NCBI GenBank assembly: GCA_964636985.1
Contig: CAZWSX010000019.1
Span: 82,478-146,477 of the forward strand
Reading direction: 5' to 3'
Source: CAZWSX01 sp964636985
GTDB taxonomy: Bacteria; Planctomycetota; Planctomycetia; Pirellulales; Pirellulaceae
DNA: 64,000 bases
Part shown: piece by piece, positions 1 through 7,806 of the stretch
How the letters are laid out: every line of letters begins with the position of its first letter
How positions within the stretch are numbered: the stretch's first letter is position 1
Notes under the pieces: generated by a model
Seen by the model: the letters and a program-made list of their open reading frames with translations, nothing else
What the model was told of the DNA's origin: nothing
Databases searched by the model: none
Position numbers and translations under genes: made by a program

Positions 1-268
1 CTGGGTGATGGTACTGCAAACAGACGGGCGCCGGCCCGATCCGAATCGACTTGGTCAGGCCGAGAACTTTCGCCAAAAAGATCTCGGGCATCACGATGTT
101 TTCGACGCTGGAAGAGTGGTGCTCGCCTACCCAAAAATCATCGAAGCCTAGCCGATCGCACTGCACGGCGAGTTCCAGATCCTCCTCGATGCATTGCACC
201 CAAGGTTTTTCCGCGGGGTGAATCGGCATCACAAACATGCCGAACCGCAAAGGCGAGTGATCGCTCAT
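1..268 (-). CDS. LLM-class flavin-dependent oxidoreductase, N-terminal part (cut by window edge)
   Basis: The first 89 codons of a luciferase-like monooxygenase are visible and the rest lies left of the window. The start reads MSDHSPLRFGMFVMPIHP, and later segments GFDDFWVGEHH and IRIGPAPVCLQYHHP match the paralogue encoded at 1345-2454 (FWIGEHH, IRLGPAPVCLNQHHP). This family uses reduced FMN or F420 to oxidise organic substrates; the substrate here cannot be read. Its ATG (266-268) overlaps the TGA of the upstream Ldh-family gene in an ATGA junction, so the two are probably translationally coupled members of one operon. Confidence 0.85.
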   Translation of the reverse strand, partial: MSDHSPLRFGMFVMPIHPAEKPWVQCIEEDLELAVQCDRLGFDDFWVGEHHSSSVENIVMPEIFLAKVLGLTKSIRIGPAPVCLQYHHP

Positions 269-1332
269 CCCGTTGCTCCGGCGACAGGCTCCAGCACAAT
301 CTCGATGCCGTATTGCCGGGCGTAATCCTCCATCTGCTGGAGCGTTAGTTCGTCGACCGGAATGCCTTCCTGTTGGCGCCGTTTTCGCTGGCGAAACTCT
401 AGTTCGCCAGGCACTAGCACTTCGTCAACGCCGGGCACAGGGCGAGACGATTTGATGTAGGCCACGGTTTCGTCCATCAGACGGCGAAACACTTCCGGCG
501 GGCAAAACGCGGATGGATCGATGATCACAAAGCAGTTGCCGTTTCCAATAAAGTTGGGGTCCTGCGGGCCCAATCCGGCTAACGCCCCGCCCAGGATTTC
601 GACGAGCAAACTCAGCGCGAATCCCTTATGGCCCGCACTGCCGCCGAGCGGAAGGATTCCGCCTTTGGGCGGGCCGTAGAATTTGTTCGGGTCGTTGGTC
701 GGATTACCTTCACTATCGAGAATCCAGCCGTCGGGAACGGGCTTGCCTTCGTTGCGGTAGAAGCGGAGCTTTCCTTCGGGTGCCACCGAAGTGGCAAAGT
801 CGGCGACGATTGGATCGCCGCTGGTGGGAGCCGCGTAGGCGATTGGATTCGTCGCCAGGCGTGCGTCGCGTCCTCCCCACGGCAAAACGTGGTGGCCATA
901 AACAGGCGAATTGCACGTGGCGATGGCGAGCATTCCTTGATCAGCTGCTTGTTGCACCCAGGCTCCCAGCCGCCCCACGTGATTGCAGCGGCGCGTGATA
1001 ACGCAGGCGGTCCGCTGCTCGCGCGCCAAACCGATTCCTTCTTGGATGGCGCGTTCGGCTCCCACGGCGCCGAAGCCTTGTCCGCAATCGACGACGGCCG
1101 TTGCTGGCCCGGTTCGTTCCACCGTGATCGACGCATCGAGCTTGATCGCCCCCTCGGCGACGAGGCCGAGGTACTCGGGAATGCGGATCACGCCATGCGA
1201 ATCGTGCCCGACGAGGCTGCTGGTGACCAAGGCCTCGACCGCGGCGTGGGCTTCATTGGGCTTGGCACCCACGGCCCTGAAAAGTGCGACGCCGGCGGCA
1301 AGCACCGACGATGGCGAATATCGACGACTCAT
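265..1332 (-). CDS. Ldh family (malate/L-lactate/ureidoglycolate type) NAD(P)-dependent oxidoreductase
   Basis: A protein of 355 residues, the usual length for the malate/lactate dehydrogenase type-2 fold, which is unrelated to classical MDH/LDH. The family active-site histidine lies in NHVGRLGAW near residue 117, followed by nucleotide-binding segments ATNPIAYAAPT and DFATS. These enzymes interconvert 2-hydroxy and 2-keto acids or related compounds in the cytosol with NAD(P). It sits 12 bp downstream of one LLM flavin oxidoreductase and overlaps a second by 4 bp. A role in oxidising an intermediate made by the flavoenzymes is therefore likely, but the substrate is unknown. Confidence 0.9.
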   Translation of the reverse strand: MSRRYSPSSVLAAGVALFRAVGAKPNEAHAAVEALVTSSLVGHDSHGVIRIPEYLGLVAEGAIKLDASITVERTGPATAVVDCGQGFGAVGAERAIQEGIGLAREQRTACVITRRCNHVGRLGAWVQQAADQGMLAIATCNSPVYGHHVLPWGGRDARLATNPIAYAAPTSGDPIVADFATSVAPEGKLRFYRNEGKPVPDGWILDSEGNPTNDPNKFYGPPKGGILPLGGSAGHKGFALSLLVEILGGALAGLGPQDPNFIGNGNCFVIIDPSAFCPPEVFRRLMDETVAYIKSSRPVPGVDEVLVPGELEFRQRKRRQQEGIPVDELTLQQMEDYARQYGIEIVLEPVAGATG

Positions 1333-1344
1333 CGCTGCCCACCT

Positions 1345-2454
1345 TTATCGTGATCCGCACACAGCCTTGTTCAAGGCGGGCAGCAGTTCTTTGGCAAAGA
1401 GCTCCAGGCTCTTCACCCAGGCGGCCTTATCGTCCCAGTCGTAGCTCATCATGATGAGCGAGCCAAACTCGCCGGTCTCTTCGATCAGCCTCAAGAGACG
1501 GCGCAACACCTCGTTGACGTCGCCCGCGATAATTTGCTCGGACATCAGATAGTCGAGCCGGCATTCGGAGTCGGGCATGGCGAGGTCGCGTTTATAGATT
1601 TTCCGCCCCAAGCCCTTGTCGAAGAGTCCGCCGATGTATTCGTAGTTTCGGCCCAGTGAGTTGCTGCGCGCTCGCTTGACGGCCTCGGCCGTGGTATCGG
1701 CAATGAAGATCGACCGAGCAACTTTGAAATTAGCTCGATCTGGGGTGCGCCCGGCCTCTCGCGCCGCCTTCGAATAGGTCACCCACTGATCGGCGACGAC
1801 GTTCCCGGCGATCAAGCAATGTGCAAAGGCTTGAAACCCGTGGCGTGCGGCCAGCTTCATGCTGTACGAGTCCCGGCTCATCCCCGGAACTGCGATGGGC
1901 GGAGTAGGCAACTGATACGGCTTGTGCATGTAGCCAATCAGGCCTTCGGGGTCGACGAACTTCTTAAGGTCGATCTTCCAGAACTGTCCGTGGTACTCGT
2001 AAGGCGGGTCGTGCGACCAGAGGTCGAGAATAATGTTGATCGCCTCTTCGACCATTCTGCCGCCATCTTTGGGGTCGACTCCATAAAGTTCTTGGTCGGC
2101 CGTGACGCTGCCGTTGCCCAGACACAAGTTCAGTCGCCCTTTAGACAAGTGATCGAGAAACGCCAATCGGGCTGCCACGTGGGCCGGGTGATGTTGATTC
2201 AAGCAGACCGGCGCAGGTCCAAGGCGGATCTTCGAGGTCTGCCCCAACGCGCGGGCGATAAAAATCTCCGGCATCACGATGGGTTCGTACTTCATCGTGT
2301 GATGTTCGCCAATCCAGAACTCTTTCAGCCCGAGTTCTTCTGCCCGGATGATCAGCTCTAAGTCTTCATCAAAACTTTGGGCCAACGGCTTTTCGGGCGG
2401 ATGAAACGGCATGATGAAGATGCCGCCGTCGATGTGGCGAACGCGATCGGCCAT
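1345..2454 (-). CDS. LLM-class flavin-dependent oxidoreductase
   Basis: A complete 369-residue luciferase-like monooxygenase. The N-terminus (GGIFIMPFHPPEKP) leads into the beta-barrel segments FWIGEHHTMKYE and PAHVAARLAFLDHLSKGR (flavin and active-site region), with SIFIADTTAEAVKRAR in the C-terminal half. The family is cytosolic and takes reduced flavin from a partner reductase. The length is normal and there are no frame breaks. It is a close paralogue of the truncated gene at the left edge, so this operon carries two related flavoenzymes around one dehydrogenase. That could give a two-step oxidation or two substrate ranges. Confidence 0.92.
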   Translation of the reverse strand: MADRVRHIDGGIFIMPFHPPEKPLAQSFDEDLELIIRAEELGLKEFWIGEHHTMKYEPIVMPEIFIARALGQTSKIRLGPAPVCLNQHHPAHVAARLAFLDHLSKGRLNLCLGNGSVTADQELYGVDPKDGGRMVEEAINIILDLWSHDPPYEYHGQFWKIDLKKFVDPEGLIGYMHKPYQLPTPPIAVPGMSRDSYSMKLAARHGFQAFAHCLIAGNVVADQWVTYSKAAREAGRTPDRANFKVARSIFIADTTAEAVKRARSNSLGRNYEYIGGLFDKGLGRKIYKRDLAMPDSECRLDYLMSEQIIAGDVNEVLRRLLRLIEETGEFGSLIMMSYDWDDKAAWVKSLELFAKELLPALNKAVCGSR

Positions 2455-2524
2455 CGGTTGAGTCCTTCAAATCGGGGCAGGGCTCGCGTCGGGCGGCGAG
2501 CATCAGGGTGGGAGGGCGTGAATG

Positions 2525-3538
2525 TCAGCGGACGGCGATGGGATTGCCTGGCGAGCCAGTGGCTCCTTTCAACCGCAACGGACTAAACACAAAGCAGAAC
2601 TCTTTGGTTCCGGAGGCCGCCAATTCCTCCAGATCAAGATTCTCCAGGTGGTAAACCCCGTTCTTGGTCAGGTTCCATTGATGGACGGGGAACGCCAGGT
2701 CCTTGCTTTCGTGCGGAACAGCTTCAATCGCCCAAGTATCGGCGCCGATCAGGGTGACCTTGCGATCGGTCAAAAACTTCGCCGCTGCTAAACCAATGCC
2801 CGGTTCGCCTTCGCCGTAGGCCTGGTTGTCCTTCATCCACAGTTGGCCGTGACCCGTGCGAATGAGAACAATGTCGCCAGGCTGGATCGAAAGCTTGGCC
2901 TTGTCCAAACATCCTTGCAACTCATCGGGCTGGATGACGTACCCCTTGGGAAGCCGATCGAAACCGCGTAGTGCGCACACGTCGAGCAGGATTCCGCGCG
3001 TGAACATGGGGCCGACATTTTCGACGCCGAGCTTTTTCAGGCCATAGGGATCGCCGAACTGCGACAGCTTGTTGCCATTGTAAAAAATGTCTTCGCCGTT
3101 CAGACGAATGCCGACGTGGCCGAGGCCGTCGAACTGCGTTCCGACCTGGCCGATCTCGCCGCTGACGAGTTCATCGTTCGAGACAATTTGGTTCGTGCCG
3201 GTCGGAAGTCCGGTAGGCAATCCGGGAATGGTGAGACTGAAGTGGCGCTTGCCTGGGACTGGCATCCCTTGCTCGTACAGGCGGCCCAGTTGGAACACCT
3301 CGCCGGTTTTGATCAGCTTGACTGCTTCCAGTGTCTTTTGAGGCGTAAGTCGATTGGCAGCGCCACGCTGATCGTCTGCGCCGAATTCAGTCGGCCAAAA
3401 CTTATCGCCGATGGGGCTCCCTTCGCCTGACTTCCCTTGACCGTTCCCCCAGTTGGCGACTCCCATCATCAGTGCGCCCAGACAGACGCCGAGAACGAGG
3501 TTGCGCATGCCGACCCACCGCTGCATTGTTTTCATCAC
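2525..3538 (-). CDS. cyclase-family (kynurenine formamidase/isatin hydrolase-like) metal hydrolase, exported
   Basis: A protein of 337 residues. Residues 1-33 form a signal peptide (hydrophobic run RNLVLGVCLGALMMGVANW), so the enzyme is probably periplasmic. The cyclase-family (PF04199) metal-site region is GTQFDGLGHVG at 133-143, with a second conserved part GADTWAIEAVPHE near 265-278. In the family consensus HxGTHxDxxxH the second histidine is expected where this protein has Gln. These enzymes open amide or lactam-type rings or act as cyclases. The ATG overlaps the stop of the transporter gene by 4 bp. The next gene, an LLM oxidoreductase, begins 70 bp downstream. Confidence 0.85.
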   Translation of the reverse strand: MMKTMQRWVGMRNLVLGVCLGALMMGVANWGNGQGKSGEGSPIGDKFWPTEFGADDQRGAANRLTPQKTLEAVKLIKTGEVFQLGRLYEQGMPVPGKRHFSLTIPGLPTGLPTGTNQIVSNDELVSGEIGQVGTQFDGLGHVGIRLNGEDIFYNGNKLSQFGDPYGLKKLGVENVGPMFTRGILLDVCALRGFDRLPKGYVIQPDELQGCLDKAKLSIQPGDIVLIRTGHGQLWMKDNQAYGEGEPGIGLAAAKFLTDRKVTLIGADTWAIEAVPHESKDLAFPVHQWNLTKNGVYHLENLDLEELAASGTKEFCFVFSPLRLKGATGSPGNPIAVR

Positions 3539-5166
3539 GGTGCATCCTTAGAACTTAAGGAGGGAGTTAGTGGCTGTCGCATGAGCATAGGGCGGCCCAA
3601 TGTGGCAATCAAGATCGCGGCAAAAAACAAAAAGCACATGCCGCCGACGGCAATAACTCGATTCTCGTTTTCCCAATAGCCCTTGATTCCTAACCCCAGA
3701 AAGATGAGACCGGCCAATGCATTGAAGCCGGTCCAGTAAAACGGCGGGCGAAGCGCCGCAGGCAATTTACGATCCATCCAAACGGTGATCAGGCAGATCA
3801 GCCCGCACGAAAAGACCCCCGTGAACAAATTGACCGGCGTCATCACCTGGAGCAGGATTCGCGGTTTTCCGACTTTCACGATTTCGTCGGAAGGAGTCGC
3901 TGGGGTCTCGGAGTTTGTGCTGGTGTGACTCGGGCTCGCAGCCACAAGGGAGGGCGACGGAATAGAAGCAGAACCCGCTTGCCGCACGAACAGCCACCCA
4001 AGAATGGCGAATGCAACCGAGGCGCACCAAGTGATGACGCCGCGGCGCAGCCGTTTCGCCTTCTCTTCGGACCAATTGTTCACGAAGGAGCGGACGATTT
4101 CATCGGCAATGCTGCAAGCGATTTCGACGGTGCCGTAGAGCGTTCCCAGCATCGTCAAAAATGCGCCGATAATATACAGCGGCAGCAGTATCGGATTGAC
4201 CTGCGTGACGAACTTCGCTTGTAGGTTGAGAAAATTGCTTTCGTCGGGCAGCACGTGCTTGGGACCCAGAAACATCGCGCCTGAAACCACGAAGACGGTG
4301 CTGAACGCGATGACGAGCATGAAGCTGATGGTGGAATCGAGAACCGGGGCCGTAATCCATTTGCGGACTTCGTGGTTGGGGTCGGCAGCGATTTCGTCGA
4401 TTTGCTTCTGTGTCGCCTTGTGGGGCAAGATGCCCCAGCTCTTCTCTCTCAAAAATGAGGTGTAAGCAAGGTAGTCGAAGCCTGCGCCGCCGATGACGCC
4501 CATGTAGCGCGTTGTTTCCACCCAGACGGAGTGCTTGGCGATTTCCGGGTACTTCTCCGCGAGCCACGGTGGATACTCGAGCGGCTGCGGAACGATGCCA
4601 AAGGCCAATTGCAGCCAGTCGGGGCGATAGAGGATCAAGCTCAATCCCGCACAGGCGACCATCGTGAAGACGACAAAGGTTTGAACTCTCTCCAGAACGG
4701 AATATCCGCCCGTCGCCGCCAGCGTGAGTACCATCGTGAGAATGCACGCTCCCCAGATGTAGTCGATCCCGCCGTGAAACATGTGGCGCGTACTCGTGAC
4801 CCAGGCGGTCATGTTCCCCAAAACGCTGGAGTGAAAGCTGATCCAGACAGGCAGGCAGACCACGCCCATCAGCAACAGCATGATCGGCATCCAACCGCGT
4901 GGGCCGGGCAGATCGAGCATCCGTTCGTAGGGATGGATGCCTGTCAAAACCATGTGACGGCTGGTGCTAATGACCAGCGTCCATTTCAGTATGGAAACAA
5001 TGGCGAAGACAAAGATGATGCGATAACTAAACAGGGCGCCGCCGCGGGTGGAGAAGATCAACTCGCCCGTGCCAATGGTGAGAGCGGCCATGACAGCCCC
5101 CGGCCCGAACAAGCAAATCCACTCCAGCAAAGTTCGCGGCAGTCGCGGAGCATCGGCGTCAGCCAT
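3535..5166 (-). CDS. Nramp-family-like transporter lacking canonical metal motifs
   Basis: A 543-residue integral membrane protein with about 11-12 hydrophobic helices. Its start EWICLFGPGAVMAALTIGTG matches the Nramp first helix (GPGxxxxxA). Two family hallmarks are absent. The DPGN motif of helix 1 is replaced by IGTGE (31-35). The MPH motif expected in helix 6 is absent from GGAGFDYLAYTSFLREK (226-242). A long soluble-looking Ser/Thr/Pro loop interrupts the C-terminal helices (about residues 408-440). It is the first gene of the putative catabolic operon and overlaps the cyclase gene by 4 bp. The substrate may be something other than Mn/Fe, possibly an organic acid or a metal complex. Confidence 0.85.
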   Translation of the reverse strand: MADADAPRLPRTLLEWICLFGPGAVMAALTIGTGELIFSTRGGALFSYRIIFVFAIVSILKWTLVISTSRHMVLTGIHPYERMLDLPGPRGWMPIMLLLMGVVCLPVWISFHSSVLGNMTAWVTSTRHMFHGGIDYIWGACILTMVLTLAATGGYSVLERVQTFVVFTMVACAGLSLILYRPDWLQLAFGIVPQPLEYPPWLAEKYPEIAKHSVWVETTRYMGVIGGAGFDYLAYTSFLREKSWGILPHKATQKQIDEIAADPNHEVRKWITAPVLDSTISFMLVIAFSTVFVVSGAMFLGPKHVLPDESNFLNLQAKFVTQVNPILLPLYIIGAFLTMLGTLYGTVEIACSIADEIVRSFVNNWSEEKAKRLRRGVITWCASVAFAILGWLFVRQAGSASIPSPSLVAASPSHTSTNSETPATPSDEIVKVGKPRILLQVMTPVNLFTGVFSCGLICLITVWMDRKLPAALRPPFYWTGFNALAGLIFLGLGIKGYWENENRVIAVGGMCFLFFAAILIATLGRPMLMRQPLTPSLSSKDAP

Positions 5167-5323
5167 GGGATACCGTTCTCCAAGGGGAGGTTCTTGAGAG
5201 ACGATTCAAGGCAACAGAGCAACGCGATGATACCCCCCGCGATTTCGAATAGCCAGCGTTGCCGCACCGAATTGCGGCGCATGAGCGAACGCCGCAACGA
5301 TTGCAATCGCACCAAGGCGAACA

Positions 5324-7234
5324 TTACGCCGGCACGGGAAGGGCGGCGTGGATCACGGGATGCTCCGCCGTTTGGGCGTGCACCCAGCGGTATCCGTGCC
5401 GCCGAGCTAACCACAGCGGAAAGCAGCAAGTCACGATCAGCAGCGGCAAGATGCTCGAAACGACGGCAATCTCTCCCCAGGACGTATCCATATCGGGAAT
5501 CGCAAAAATCCCGATGGGAAAGGCAATGAGGGCCAGTAGCGCGATCGTTCCAACGATCCAGATCACCCTCCACGACCACTGTCGGAAACAGAGGCCGGCA
5601 AACACCCATGTAAGGAGTCCGTTGATGACGAAGAACCATACGACCCAAGCGGCTCCGTCGATCAGTGGCGGCAGGTCCAGCATCGATCCGTTCTGGGGTG
5701 CCGAACTCGAATAGTCCCGCCATGAGGCAAAACTGACGGCCGCCACGAGCGTCGCGAGAAACAAGGTTCCAAGGCCCAACTGATACCGCCGGCCGCTCGC
5801 GCGTGAATCGTTACCACCAACGCGCCATCCTAATAGTTGATACAACAACCAAGCGGCAACAGCGCTGGTCGATGAAACGAAGGGGACCCCAATCGCGATC
5901 CCAAATAGCCGATCCACCGTGTAGCTTGTGGGCGAAATTCCTTGGTCAATCACCAACGACAGGTGCATGGAAAACGTGGCTGCTACTAACCCGATCTGCG
6001 CGGCCATTCCCCAAAGAAGTCGGACGAGCAATCGCTGCTCTCCCCAAACCCAATAGAGACCAATCGCAAGACATGCGCCGTAAGAGGTATAGCACGGAAC
6101 CCCTACGTCATTGGTGCTAAGCGCAGAAAGGGCGCCATCGGCAAAGGCAACGGCCAAGATGTAGTAGAAACCAGCGACTTCGAAAGCCTTGGCTCGCACT
6201 GTCAACACTAGGCAGGCGATTGTCAGAACTCCGTAAACGCCCGACAAGGCGTTCAGAAAACGAGTCCGCCGCTCGGCAAAATGATCGTCCGCAACGATCG
6301 CTCTCGTTTCCAAGTCGATTACTTGGTGCCGCCTCTGTGCGCTCTCCACAAAAAGAAAGCGACTATCGCTGCTAAAGGCGGTGGAATTGTGATTTGCACA
6401 GTCGACCGAAACAATCGCCTCACGCCCCTTTTCCTGTAACGCGATTCGATCGTCAGCCTCCATCGTCACGGTGTATCGGCCGTCGAGGGACCGCGGTTGC
6501 TGGGTTAGTCCTCGGTCAAGTTCATCGAAGCTAATCGTTGCGGCCAGAGCCGAGGGTGCGAACAAGCCGTTGTCCGTCACCCTCCAGCGCGCGGACTTCG
6601 TCAGCGTGGTGGGGTCGATCGGCTTGACCAGTAAGTTTCTCTTTTCATCCTTGCGAAATCCAAGGAAATGGATCTCGAATTCTTGCCCTCGGTTCGTCGC
6701 CCGGAGTTCCTCGGGCGAGTCCATGGCGTCTGTGATCTTGCCGTTGGCCAACTCCATCACGCGGAAACGGTAGTTCGTGTCATCTTGTCCCAAGAGAGCG
6801 ACGAACCGGCCATCCTCGCTTGCGCCGACGACGCGTGACTTGTGAACTTCCTCAGGCAGGGAGTATCGTTCAACATTCGTCGGGGCAGCCACGCTTACCG
6901 AAACGAGAGTGCGGCTGTCGTCGACGAACAGAATCCGATCCGTAACGCCATCGCGAATGATCGGAAGGAAAGTACGGTCGGTCGGCACACTAGAGATTCG
7001 CCAGCGTTTGTCTTGCCGCCAATCCCAGGCGTGGAGACCTTCATTCTGGTCGCTGAGCAGAACAGGACAAACTCCCAATCGGGTCACCCGATCCAAACCA
7101 AGTCGTTGACGGGCAGAGAAGTGCAATCGGACATATCGCTCGGCACTCCACTGCCAGGCGCCCAGCGACATACCTATTGCTAGCAACAACAAGGCAAGAC
7201 GCACGCCCCACATCTGGCCGAAATACTTGCTCAT
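5324..7234 (-). CDS. planctomycete membrane protein with beta-propeller-like N-terminal half
   Basis: A protein of 636 residues from the ATG at 7232-7234 (MSKYFGQMWG); an upstream in-frame TTG would add 16 arginine-rich residues and is less likely. One helix lies near residues 10-27. A long extracytoplasmic region follows with propeller-like repeats (DGRYTVTM, SDSRFLFV, DGRFVALLG). The C-terminal half holds about eight helices. The segment RRYQLGLGTLFLATLVAAVS resembles the short 'FSLRTLL' membrane motif that recurs in planctomycete hypothetical proteins. The function is unknown. No catalytic motif is visible, and a role in envelope sensing is only a guess. Confidence 0.75.
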   Translation of the reverse strand: MSKYFGQMWGVRLALLLLAIGMSLGAWQWSAERYVRLHFSARQRLGLDRVTRLGVCPVLLSDQNEGLHAWDWRQDKRWRISSVPTDRTFLPIIRDGVTDRILFVDDSRTLVSVSVAAPTNVERYSLPEEVHKSRVVGASEDGRFVALLGQDDTNYRFRVMELANGKITDAMDSPEELRATNRGQEFEIHFLGFRKDEKRNLLVKPIDPTTLTKSARWRVTDNGLFAPSALAATISFDELDRGLTQQPRSLDGRYTVTMEADDRIALQEKGREAIVSVDCANHNSTAFSSDSRFLFVESAQRRHQVIDLETRAIVADDHFAERRTRFLNALSGVYGVLTIACLVLTVRAKAFEVAGFYYILAVAFADGALSALSTNDVGVPCYTSYGACLAIGLYWVWGEQRLLVRLLWGMAAQIGLVAATFSMHLSLVIDQGISPTSYTVDRLFGIAIGVPFVSSTSAVAAWLLYQLLGWRVGGNDSRASGRRYQLGLGTLFLATLVAAVSFASWRDYSSSAPQNGSMLDLPPLIDGAAWVVWFFVINGLLTWVFAGLCFRQWSWRVIWIVGTIALLALIAFPIGIFAIPDMDTSWGEIAVVSSILPLLIVTCCFPLWLARRHGYRWVHAQTAEHPVIHAALPVPA

Positions 7235-7340
7235 GCGAACATCCCTGCTACGTGCCCGTGTGTGGCGCCGCCGTGGGCGCAAATGGTATCCGATGGCACC
7301 TCGCTAGCCATAGAGGGAAACGAGCCGATCGATCTCCAAA

Positions 7341-7380
7341 CGAAAACGCCGACAGTACGGCACCCGTACCATCGGCGTTT
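7341..7380 (-). terminator. rho-independent terminator after the lipoprotein gene
   Basis: A strong hairpin with outer arms AAACGCCGA / TCGGCGTTT (7344-7352 and 7372-7380) and inner pairing GTACGG / CCGTAC. On the minus strand it is followed by TTTTCGTTT. It lies 27 bp past the stop of the coiled lipoprotein gene. Confidence 0.75.
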
Positions 7381-7407
7381 CGTGGAGTGAATAGATTGGA
7401 CGAGCAG

Positions 7408-7758
7408 TTACTTGCCGTCTTCTTCAACCTGGTCGGCCTTCGCCTCGCCATCTTTTTTGATGGCTTCGGCTTGCCGCTTGCCTTCGGCTTCGATTTCATC
7501 CGCGACGACTTCACCCTTCTTCTCGATCAGGTCGGCGCGTTGCTCGTTGGTCTGGTTTTGATTCCGGACGCCTTCCGCGGCGGCGTTGGCGTCGCGGCGG
7601 GTCTTGTCCGCCGCGCGATCGGCATCTTTCTTCACGGCGTCCGCTTTGGCATCTGCGTCCGCGCGGACTCCTTCGGCTTGTTTTTGCGCAGCCGTTGGCT
7701 CGCAACCTACCAGAGGCAGCAAGGCGAATCCCACACACAAGGCAATGTACTTATTCAT
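7408..7758 (-). CDS. small alanine/lysine-rich coiled lipoprotein
   Basis: A protein of 116 residues from the ATG at 7756-7758, chosen for the AGGAGA ribosome site just upstream; a longer in-frame start adds ten residues before the signal. The signal peptide MNKYIALCVGFALLPLVGC ends in a lipobox with Cys19 as the lipidated residue. The mature part is heptad-like, rich in Ala, Lys, Asp and Glu (ADADAKADAVKKDADRAADK). It should be a long helix, resembling small outer-membrane or peptidoglycan-associated coiled lipoproteins. It sits among stress-type genes and has its own terminator. No specific function can be assigned. Confidence 0.8.
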   Translation of the reverse strand: MNKYIALCVGFALLPLVGCEPTAAQKQAEGVRADADAKADAVKKDADRAADKTRRDANAAAEGVRNQNQTNEQRADLIEKKGEVVADEIEAEGKRQAEAIKKDGEAKADQVEEDGK

Positions 7759-7806
7759 CACAGTTCTCCTGAAAAACTTGGTACACAATACGGAAACTTT
7801 GGCGTA

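Noticed and set aside
4531..5529. 332-residue plus-strand frame
   Set aside because: Opposite to the Nramp-like gene, with Gln/Arg/Asp-rich non-protein-like sequence.
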